This document shows positions 15,001 through 27,000 of a stretch of 64,000 nt of DNA, one piece after another. The notes under the pieces were generated by a model, which searched no databases, had not been told where the DNA came from, and saw nothing but the letters and a program-made list of their open reading frames with translations. Origin of the DNA: Branchiostoma floridae (lineage: Eukaryota > Chordata > Leptocardii > Amphioxiformes > Branchiostomatidae); assembly GCF_000003815.2 (NCBI RefSeq), contig NC_049979.1, forward strand, positions 18,645,188-18,709,187, in the 5' to 3' direction. The translations under genes and the position numbers were made by a program. Position 1 is the first letter of the stretch. Each line of letters starts with the position of its first letter.

Positions 15001-18000
15001 CTGACTTTCAAATGGCTGACTTTCATCTGGCTGTGGTTGCAACCAGGCTACATAAAGTATTTCAAACCCTATATAACAATGTGCCCCTGACCTTGTGTTG
15101 TTGCAGCTCCTCCTGTGCCTGTGTAAAGTCCACTCCATCCTCCCCAGTGTGAAGCCTGTACTCTGCAGCTTCTAACCAGGCTGTCAGGCTCTGGGTGGCT
15201 TCATGGTACTTCTGCCGTAACTCCACCTCAGACTCCAGTTTAACCTGCACATATCATACATGTACATGTAAAATGGGAATAGTGTGGAGACAAACATCAA
15301 ATGGAGATTACCTCAACTTGGTTAAAATAGGTACTTTAAGTGTGCGAATTAAACCTGCCTGTTTTTCAGCCAGTTCTGTGTTCAGCTCTGTCTCCAGCTG
15401 CCTGACCTGAGCCAGCTTGTCTGCCATGATGGCTGGCATCTGCTCATCGAGGGCCTCCAGTTTGGATTTTTCTTTATCACTTAGTGCATAGATCATTCTC
15501 ATCTGTGAGGACACTTCTTCCTGGGAGAGCTGAATAAGAAAAAGTACATTATCTTTTATCTAACATGATTCATAGCATGGATATTAACAGTTTCCTTGTG
15601 GCAATGATTGTAAATGCCAGGAGTTCACATAATTGAACATCAGAGTATCACAGTATCCTGTTAATATTCTGGGTATCTTATGTAACACAAAGAAAAGCCT
15701 ATTTTATGAACCAGGAAATGCAAGACAAAAAAGTTTCAATGATAACTTACTTGACAAATCTTGAGCTGCTCCTGGACATACTGCATGTCCAACAAGAGGG
15801 GTTCTGGCCTGGTGACTTCAACTCTTGTCTTCCACAGCCAGTCTAGGCTCTTGTCTATCTCTCCTTGGAAGTCCTGCTGCTCAACTAGTCTCTGCTCACA
15901 CTCCTGGGAAGGGATGACAATTTTTTTCCACAATGAGACCACAGATAATAACCAGAACTATGGTCTACAAAATCAACTAAAACCATTTTCTTCAGTTGTC
16001 TTATGCTTTATATTACCTGTTGTTTCTCTTGAACAGCCAATTGTAGTTTCTGGAGTTCCCTCTTGAGTACAGCCAGCTGTGTTGTGACGGTGTCCCTGTC
16101 TGTGTCTGTACCCTCGGCACCTATCTCCTCCCCACGTGTGCTGAGGGGACTCAGGGCAGCCAGGCTCCTCTGGACAGTTGCAGACAGATTCTGGCCCACC
16201 TCGACCCTCTTCCCAAGGCTGGTACCAGGCTGGTCCAAATTGGAAATGGCTTCTTGACAGTGCTGTAGAGACTCCTCCACCTCCCCAATCCCCCCCTCGT
16301 ACAGCTTTCTGGCTGCCACTGCCTCTTCTAGCCGTGTACATCTCTGCTGGAGTTTCTGGCCAAGCTTCTGAACTTCCTTGTTCAGCCTGGCCACCTCTTC
16401 TGAAGAGACAGCATGGCCACTGGTCTGCAGAGCTTCCTTTGCTTTGGTGATATCTTCAACACCAGGCTGAAGTGAGGCAAGTTTCTCTTGCAGCTCCTAT
16501 AGGTTAAATGGCATGAAGATGTCAGTCAGTACAGTATCTGAAGCAATCTTGCAGTTAGTTTGTTACACTGTCAAGTTACCGGTAACCTACAGGACAGTTA
16601 GCGCATACATAGAAGCAAGATGGGCACCTTCCAATTGGAAGGTGCAGTTGCTGCTGTTACCTGGAGAGTGAATAAATGTGAGTTAGTTTGGTGTTATGTG
16701 GGATAATGGCCTATTTGTAAGGGATGCTGCTTCAGGTCAGTTGTAATCCTGTCAAAGGCTGGCTTACATGGAGCATTTATAATGTATATGTACTAAAACC
16801 TTTCCAAATGTAGGATACGACATACGATAATACACTTTTACGACTATCTTCACCTGCCTCCTGTCCCCAAAATGTACACATTTCGTGCAGTGTATGAATG
16901 TTACTGCATAAAAACTTTTTTTTCCAATTGCCTCAAAATAACAAAAGAAAATGCTTCAAAATGAACGAAGAAATTGAACTTCTTCCAAATACAGAGTACA
17001 TGTATTTCCATCCTCTGGTAAAGGCAATGACACAATGTACAGAGCAAATCTGCATGTTGAGTGGTATGCTTCTGTGTGGGTACATGGTTCATGCTTTATC
17101 TTGATTCTGGAGCATGCTGTTAGGTGTCCCTACAGGCAATAGTCACATACAGTGAACAATAAATGAGGAAACATGCTGCAGCTGGCTGATATACAAAAAC
17201 TATGATTAAGCTCAGGGTAAGGGTCTTCCATCTCTCTCCATTATACCTTAGTCTTGTAATCAAGAACTTTCTGTGAAGCACATACACTTTGCTCAATAAC
17301 CTGAAAAAACAAAGACATTATCAGCATGGACACATGACATCTGTGCGTCTACAGGAATCACAAGGCTGCTTTCCAATCTGATACAGTATGCAATGTGAGT
17401 CTAGATGTGACTGTATGCAAAGGACAGGAAGGTTATCTGAACAAGATGACACACATTGTGTTCATTGTGCATGTACATACTATGTCATGTCTAAATTGCT
17501 TTTCTGTAAATGTCCAAGGTAAATGGTTTTGTACATGATCCTCAAATAGAATGTTATTGAAGAATATGTTCATTACTTATTTCTTTCTGTTTTTAGCAGT
17601 GAAAGGGTACTGCATTGCTTATGCCGTGCTGTATCTTTAAAGTAGCTGTCTACCTGGGAAACACCGTTGATGGGTCATTCATGACTGAAACTTTAGTGAA
17701 AGTGATTGTTGAGTGTGAGAGAAATGGACAAAGAAACACCTTTCCATGTGGTCGTTGTTATATCAACAATGCAACATGACAAATTTGCTTGGCAATTGAG
17801 TTCCAGACACAGTTACTGGCTAATGTCAACAGGACACTGTGTGATATGTCAACAGCTAGATATGTTACATGCATAAGACAAATTACCTATATATCAAGTT
17901 ATCAGACATACAGGAATTAGGCAAACACACAGATTAACATAGTACATGACGACCAAATGCTGCTACCCTATAATGGCTGTCCACACATTAACAACCTACT

Positions 18001-21000
18001 AGTACCATGTCTTAACTTTGCCAATCTCACAGTACCTCATAGTACACTGAACCTCATAGTACACTGACTTAAATCTAGCTGCCTCCATTACTTTCAGACT
18101 GACGCAACTTTAAAAACCTACTCTTTGCTGCTTAACCTAGTAACCAATGCAACCTTGGTGCTGCAAAATGTTTTCACTGATCATTGCACAATGGGAAATT
18201 ACAATGAGGATTTTATCCAGTGACAGTATCACCCTTGTCCTTACCCTGTGCTTGTTCAGCAGGCTTGCTGCATCAGTGGAGGAGAGAGGAACAGGTGTGT
18301 TAATCTTGTCCAGTTGAGCCTGGAGAGACTTGAGGTCCTGTGAGCACTGTTCCAGTTGGGACTCATGGTCCCTCCGTGCCTCCAGTGCACCCTCGAGCTT
18401 GGACACCTTCTCAGCAGCTTTGGATGAGACTCTGCATGGAGGAGATGTTTCAGAAATCACTATCTGAGATTTGAGTACTCATTATCACCATTTAATACTT
18501 CCTGAGATAATATGAAAAGTTGTTTAAATCACTTGCATCCCAAATCTAGAACATTCTGTTACTGGTACTGTATGAAACAAATTACCTAGTATCTAAATCT
18601 GGCACTTGGCCACTGTTGTTCTTGTTTTGCAAGTCTTGAACAGGACTACATCATTTATTAATTTTTGCTTGTGTTATATAATGTATAGAACAAATCTTTT
18701 ACTTTATACATGTATAGCATGAGTCATCAACTTATTGAGGTTTGGCACAAAAAATATTTAGCTTTATGTACAAAATGTAAAAATTTATTAATGAAGTATG
18801 TTATTATATGATTTTCCCCATATCTTCTGCCACAAAATGTTACTAAGTAGTTAAAAACTCTCTTTACTTTATGCACCAAGTATGTGATGTCTGGCTGGTT
18901 GCCAAGCAATGTACATGTATGTTGTCTTTACCTCCAGGCTAAGATCAAAGGCCTGAATGCTGGTGTGTATTTATTGACTGTTCACTCAAGGGTGCAGGGC
19001 AACATTATTGGAATATCAGAATGCCATTATACAGCAGCTGACCTTTCTAACCTTGCTGACAAGAATATTACAAGTAGGGGGCTCCTTCAATATAACTGTT
19101 TTTTTATATAATGTAATTTGGCACATATAACAAGCTACCCTATGAGCTGCAAGACTGTCCTCTAGGAAAGCACTGGGAGACTTCAGAATTGAGGGCAGAT
19201 CATGAATCGAGCAATATTGAGAGGTTGCATCTTGTGATTGATTGTGTGTGTCTTTCTTTTAAGACTTCAATATTACTGGTGGGTTGAATAAGTCAAGACA
19301 AATAAGTCTCTGTTTAAAGAAAAGGGATTGCATATGTCAGACTTAAAATCTGACATAGCATAAGCCTATACCTGCCATGTCAGCAGCATTCATTTGTCTT
19401 CTATGAAAAAGTAAGTAACACAAATTAATACAAATTGGGGGACTAGTAACATTAATTATTTTGTCAGCTGTAACATGACACAAAAACACATCCTATACTC
19501 AATTTGTACAGTATTACATGATGTGCATTTTAATCTTAAGTTTTCTCTGACCCATTTTGCAAAACAGTTAAACTGACATGTTTTGTATACTGGCATTGGT
19601 GCCATTCAAGATACTATCTGACGGTCATGAACACTTGATTTACTCCAAGAGCCTACAGGAGTACACTTCAACTGCTATGGCACAAGGGACCTATTTATAT
19701 CCAATAAAGTAATACACTCTCTCCTGCAGGCCCTCTACGAGGCTCTACAGCAGACCCAGTACGTGATAGAGAGCCGGCAACTAACCCCTCCAAATTACCC
19801 ACATTATGACTTCTGGCACTATGATGTACAACCTGGATATCTGAGAATTACCAAGCCATGGAGCAAGCCTGCCTAATGTTTGGCGAAGATCATATTGTCA
19901 TGAACACTTAGTTTTACAGCATAATTAGAGACACCAGACAACAAACAAGAATGCAGTTATGTTACATGTACAATGTACTGAACGTACATTGTACATGTAA
20001 CCTACCCATGGTACAATAACCCAAAATTACATGTAGGAGTAGCACAACAATACTTTAAAGATTATGCTATGTTGCATTCCATTGCACACAATGTACAAAG
20101 AATAAGATTGCTTTTCCACAATGTATTATGAACTCCTGAGATTTTGTCCATTAGAAATATATTTTTGTAGATTGAAATAAATTAACTGTCTGCATTTATA
20201 GGCAAGAATTATAGTTCAGAGCAAGACAGCAGAATTTATAGCCAACAAGGATTGTTTGTTGTACTTCTAGTTTTAAGAGTCCAGCAATCACATGCATTCT
20301 TTAATGCTTTATTTATTCAGGTATTAGTATCATTCTTTTTCATCAACACCTAGTTTCCTGGGAGGCACCTTGCATAAGGCAATTTGTTTATTTAAGAAGA
20401 TGGGAAATCAAAATTCTTGTCACGAAACATGAAATGAGATGCTCATGAAGATATGCTGTAAAGATACGTAGCTCACGTCTATGTGCTTCTACCATCACAT
20501 CTCAAATTTGACTGACATTTAGGGGTGGGTTGGGAAAGAAGCATCATGGGAGCTGTGCAGATTCTGCTTCCTAACCTCTTGTGTCTTCTATAATAAAAAT
20601 GGGCAAAATTTGTGGGCCGGAGATTACAGGTCGTGGGATGAAGAAGCTGAGGTCAGACGCAGACGTGACTAGATCTATAATGGCAGTTCTTCTAACAAAA
20701 TTCACTTTGAGCTAAATATCTACATTTCTATATACTTTTGGATGGCATTTTAATGATACATACAGGCACATAGGTCACCGACAGTTAAAGATTCTAAAAG
20801 TGATTTAGATAGATGGGCAGTAGATTGGTAAGCAATGTCATCATGGCATGTAGCTGTTGTTTAGAATTCAAAGTTGTTCATCTTATATATTATAATTATC
20901 CCTTTGTAAAATCCAATATCAAACCCTAATTAAACCATAACATTTCAAGTGACCATTACAAATGTTATACCATACTGTATGCAAAGAGTATTTAAGGTCA

Positions 21001-24000
21001 AGTATTCCTGAATAATTCATTTTCCTTTGACATATACATGTATTTGGCTCTGTATGTATTACTGGTACCATTGTCTACATTGTAGGTCTTATTCCACCTA
21101 CAATGTATTTACCCTTTTTGTTTCTAAAAATTAAGTCACCTTTACTTTGCATAACTCTTAGAACCTCCTAAACCTTAATAATGAAAAGACCAAAAAGGAA
21201 AGGTTTAAAAACAGTATCATTTCAATCCTCCTACTCAAAAGTGGAGAACAAATTCTTAAATTTTCTCACTTGTATTCAATCTATAAATCATCAAGAAGAT
21301 TTTATACATTATTGCTAAAACACTGATTTCTTACTTCAGTTTTCACCTTGATAACAAATTGTGTGTTCAATATACTGCCTTTCAAACACTGATTTATGAT
21401 AACAGAGATTCATAATCATAAGTTGCAGTAATCTTGTCTTTAAAGGTAAAGAGCTTCTGCTGATCAGTACACTGTAACTGCACACCAAAGCTGCTGCCAC
21501 ACCCCTTATTGACAACCATTACAGTTCAATGCATCTCAAAATTACTGGCTGCAACACACAAATTCATGATGTCACATCTCCTTAAATGTTATTTTCTATG
21601 CATGATACATGTCTTTTATCCCCTACTTCCTTTATTTCATGTAGTATCACAATCAAGTGTGTAAAACTGTATGATTTTTGCATACACATGTTGACTTCAA
21701 ATAACCAAATTACACGGCTGCATAGCTGGTACCGTTGGCCTCAAACGTGCAATCAATTTCTGCTCAGAAAATCAATATAGGGTTTTAAATGGCTTTTGTG
21801 AGCCTCATCTCCACGATATGTTACCTGCATCAATACCCTTCTTGTGATGGCTTCTCCTTGCCTTTCTCAAAGAGCACACTACCCTGCCTGGTCCCCTCTG
21901 TGGCTAACCTCCCTTCTTGCTCCAGTGATTGTTGAAATGACATAAATGGGCAGAGAGGTGATTGCTATAAGAAGCCCCATAAAGCCACCACATTCTGTAG
22001 CTGGTTGCATTTGAATAACGGTATTTATCTATTGACACATATACTGGAATCTCCCAAGTGAGGCACTTCTTGAGGGATCTTCACCATCTTAAAGTGATAT
22101 TTCAAAAGAATTACCTACGACATCAATGTTAAATTGTCAGCTGATTTTAAGAGTAGTATAATCACAACAGAGAAGGGTCAGACGCTATAATCAAAACAAT
22201 CATACAACAAAAGAAGGATAATGATTCACATTTACTTTGCATCTGCAGATGTCACCAGCTATAGCTAATACAATAGCCAGATATTTCCTATATAGTCATG
22301 ACACCTGCAGACCCTACTGGGACAAGGACAGCACAAATGTCTACGCGCTATGTAGGCATACATACAGCTCTAGCCACAATGTCACCTTGGTGACCTTACC
22401 TTGCTTTTTTCCAGCAAAACATTCCTCTGCATTTGCCTCTGCTAAAGCCAACAGCTTCTGAGGGCCTCCAACCAGTGAAATTTCATGCAGTTGTTAGAAT
22501 ACGTAGTCAGGCTCAATTTAATCACATCTTCCTGCCCACCGTCTCTCTCCCTGTCTAACAATAGCACGTTCTGGCAGAAATTCTGAACACATGCAAGGAA
22601 TACATGGCACTAACTTCACTCGGTGAATAGAAGTTGGTAATAATTAACTATCTCTCCTTGAATACATCATTCTGACAATCTTACAAGCCCAATTGGCACT
22701 TTCTAATGTCAAGCTGTCTGGTCGCAATAGTTTTCTCAAATTTCTATACAGCATATTGGGCAAATTTTGTGATACCAGCAGCTTGGAATGAAATGCACAC
22801 GATATGACAACACTTGTTTTGGAGGCACAAGTGAGTCCATAAGGACCTGTGTCATGTAGTTTCTATAATGAGTCAACCTGTTCATGCATTTAAGAAGAAT
22901 ATGCAGCATTTATTTGAATTTTTCTCTGATAATATTTTAGGAGTTACAGTAATGTTACTTTTATCACGTGGGCACTCACAGGATAGCATCCATTAGTAAA
23001 CCCTCATTGGATGTTGTCCCAGGGGAGATATAAAATATTGTTCTCAATGCACAGTGGCAACAGGAAGAAACATTGTTTGCTTTGGCCTCTTAACACTAAC
23101 CACCTTGATGTTGACAACGACAGTGCCATTTCTGTATTTGATGCCAAGGTGGTCATTATTTGTACATTTCAAGTGGAATTATAATCAAAACATATACCTC
23201 AAGTACTAAGTTCAATTAGCATAATCTCTAGGTTGAAAATATGCCATGGCAACATTTATGATCAAATGTTCTTGGCTCATCCAATGCACGATGATCAAGT
23301 AATTGGCAAGCTGATCTGCATAATTAGTTACAATTTTCAAGATGAATCTGTACATTAGGCAGGTGCAGTAGTTGGCAAGCTTGACTTTGTAAAAATATCA
23401 TACACAGAGTTGTTTTATGATTCAATCACCCTGTTGATGTACCTGTTTGCAATGACAATAAGGTGCAAAATGAAAAGGGTAATATACTATCTACATCCAT
23501 TAATTGTCATTACTCTTGTCTAGTGTCTTAGTGTCTGCTACTTTCGTGACAAGCATGTCATTTTCAGGCCATCTGCATACTGTAACCATTATTTGTGTCG
23601 CATGATTCAATTTTGTACCAGAAAGAAGCAATATGCTTCAGAATAAAAACTATCATAAAAATTCATGTTAACCTTGATGTTGAAATAAAGCTCAGCTTAT
23701 AATATGACTGAGCTTCTGAGTTTCCAACCTTACCCCATAATAAATCATGCTACCTGACAAATATGGGTGCTTACAGTATTCAAGCAAATGACCTGCCCTT
23801 CCTGTACAAAGTGCTTTATTCTGTCATCAATCTTAACTGGGCCCTTGGCAGGGTGTGAGTTTTCCCATCCTCCACAAATAGAAGCACCACTTTGTATGAA
23901 GGTAAACTGTGTCAGACTCCAAATATTCAATGGGGATTGTTAATCATAAGATAAATATATCAGTATGGGCTTTTTAAGGATTCAAAAGTAATTGTTTTGT

Positions 24001-27000
24001 CATAATCATATGAAACCATGTGATGGCATGCCTTGTAAGCCCCTGCTAGGAGATAATTTGAGATGATTGGAATATAACACAATTATCATAAGATCAAATT
24101 TCATAACATAATATTTCATTGGTCGCCATGATAGCAACTTGCTCACTTCCGCATGGCAATCTGAACATATGGCCAAGACATGCTTGAATGCAGCAGCATG
24201 TGCATGTACTCACTACAGGTTTGATATCAGAAATGTCCTAGCTCAAATACATTTTTAAACAATAAGAAAATATTCTTCTTCGTGTGATAATGTTGAAATA
24301 TTGTAAATTTTTGGAATATTCATCCTCCAGTTGCATTTGAATCATCACACTTTGATTAACTCCAGAGTCCATCATATAACATTACTAACTGCCAGCAGCA
24401 AAGTCTGAATACATAATATCCTCCCATCTTTATAAATATAATTAGTAACATTGTCCATGTCTGCCAAGATGACCAGGCAAGGTGACCCTCCCATGTGATG
24501 TTGTGGTGAACCCTGTCACATGCTGCAAATCCAGATCAGCTGGAATAGTGTGATCTCATCGCCTGCTATTAGAAAACCCCATCACTCACGCACTGAGAGC
24601 CGTGGGCACATTCCCGTCAGAGTACTCCAGGCTTCCCTGATGCCTGCATCGCAGACCATTGGAGCAGCAGAAGCAATCCAGCAGCGATGCCATGGTGGGG
24701 TGGGGAGGGCAGGGAGGGGTGGTGGGCAGGTGTGCCGGCTGCCAAGCAAACTAACTTCAATACATTCACACTCCCATCGATCCAATAAATATTACATACT
24801 GCCTCCTGCATCCCATTTTCTCCTCCTCATGAATAATGGATCATGGAAGGCTCAGAAACCTGATTTGGTTCACCCTTTGGTGGCGTTCAGGGTAAATAAT
24901 CCATTCCTATTAACGCAGCAGACTTCACTACCAGGCCCATCTCTGTCTCCATTATCTCTTTAATTAGCTCATTAGACTATTGTCATCAGTGTTTTACTAT
25001 ACATCACATAAATTAATTTGAGGAAGCTTAAGTGACATGCAGGATTTGTGTGGATGCCTGCCACCGTGGGCCCCACATCTGCACATGGGGCATGCTTCAC
25101 CTCAGCTTTGATTTATCATTACCAAAGGCTTCCTCACTGGTGAGGGTCACGTTCCACGTTTGTGAATACATAACTACTGATCTTTGACCTTAGCTTTCCT
25201 TATAGTAGCAAGCACAATGGGTCTACTGCAATACAGCTTTAGGGAAAAAACTCTAAATGCTAGAGTTGATACACCTAAATAATTATCAGTGACCTTGGCT
25301 CTGTAATATGAAAGGAAATATAATGGATATCGCTAAATCTCATTAGTCATCTTTTAAAAATCATATCCTGTGTGAAATTTCAGGAAACGGAACAAAGCAC
25401 CAATAAACACTGCCACCATATTGATCTGTCATTGGAGGTGATTATTATCCACAGATTGATCACAGTTCATCCTCCCTAAGGGGGGCCAACCAATGCAAAG
25501 GGACAATTGATTTGTTAGATAGCCCTTCCATTTTGACATACAAGTCCATGAATGAACATGATACTATTTATCGTAAATGGAAACCCCCTCCAGACACATT
25601 TCTGCCTCTGTTGAAGTGTCCAGTGAAGTTCAATAATTCCATGGCCTTTTCACCTATGCATACTACTTTGATTCCAGGAGCATTCAAGTCAAGGCCAAAA
25701 GGGTAGGTCTGTGTGATTTGGACTTGTGTCTTACAGGCAATTCTAAACTGGTGTAGTATATCTCAGCAGGTTTGATTTGTCCATGATATCAAGAATACCC
25801 AATTACAACATGTTTTAGCCAAATAAAAGGTTTTGAAGCCACATCTTCATTATTTATGCTAACCAGAGTGACATTTTCCCTTCTCCAACAGCATTCCTAC
25901 AACCTGTACTTTTTAAAAGAAACATTCTCTACATCCTGTAGGGCTGAACCTTATGGACCAGATGGAGGGAAAGCCAATAAGAAAGTGATGGATAGCATGG
26001 GCTGGTTCTTACTGGTAAACCTAGCAGAGCATTGACCTATGAGCTCTATTAGACGAAAGAGCTAATAATATACAGCAGGACAGCAAGTTGGAATCATGAC
26101 ACTTGTAGTGCTACATGACTCTTTCACAAAAAACCTACAATGTTTTTCATGTTTACTGTCAGTGGTATTTCTATTTCATTTAGTTTTAAAATATCACCAA
26201 CTCTACACACAACAAAAACAAAACAGCAGAATCAATGGCACTGTTTCTTAGTAATTTGTTCCTGAAATGCATGAGTGGGTCTACAATCAATACATGGTCA
26301 GGGGAACAGCTGTTGGAAGGAGGACTTGTTTGCATCATGACCATGTTAAGTTCACTGCTAACCATCCAACTGGATGTATGAAAAATCCTAACAGAGAGGA
26401 AAAAGATGATCAACACGTGTTACTCACTCATCCCTAATGCTGAAATGCCATCAATGTGGACTGTTGTGGACCTGTCCCTGGTGCTGAAACATTGTTACTA
26501 AGAACTGAAATGGACCTGTCCTTGGTACTGAAACTCTGTTACTAAGAATGGTTCTGGCTCTGTCTCTAGTGCTGAAACACTGTTACTAAGAATAGTTGTG
26601 GACCTGTCTTTGATGCTGAAACTCTGTTACAAAGAATTGTTGTGGACGTGTCTTTGGTGCTAAAACACTGTTACTAAGAATAGTTGTGGACATGTCCTTG
26701 GTGCTGACACACAGTTAGTAAGAGTGGTTGTGTACCTGTCCATGGTGCTAAAATACTGTTACTGAGAATGGTTGTGGACCTGTCCTTGGTGCTGAAACAC
26801 TCACTTACAACTGTAATGGACCTGTCCTTAGTGCTGAAAAACTGTTATAAGCCTCTACATGAAAAAATAGACTAGAGAATATCAGCAATGTCTAGATAAT
26901 GATACTGAATGGGTAAACTGGCAACATCCTTCATGTATTTGCCTTTCAATCTCTGAACTTGATTGTATAAAGCAAGCAGCACATGTCTAGAGGCTGAAAG

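Noticed and set aside
17621-17779. 52-codon plus-strand frame starting [18 protein letters not shown]
   Set aside because: It reads somewhat like protein, but there is no phase-compatible splice to the other plus-strand pieces and no recognised family.
24520-24963. 147-codon plus-strand open frame in the giant intron
   Set aside because: It has low-complexity HSHSH and SLSPLSL runs, no acceptor or domain pattern, and overlapping antisense frames. It may mark non-coding conserved DNA but shows no protein character.
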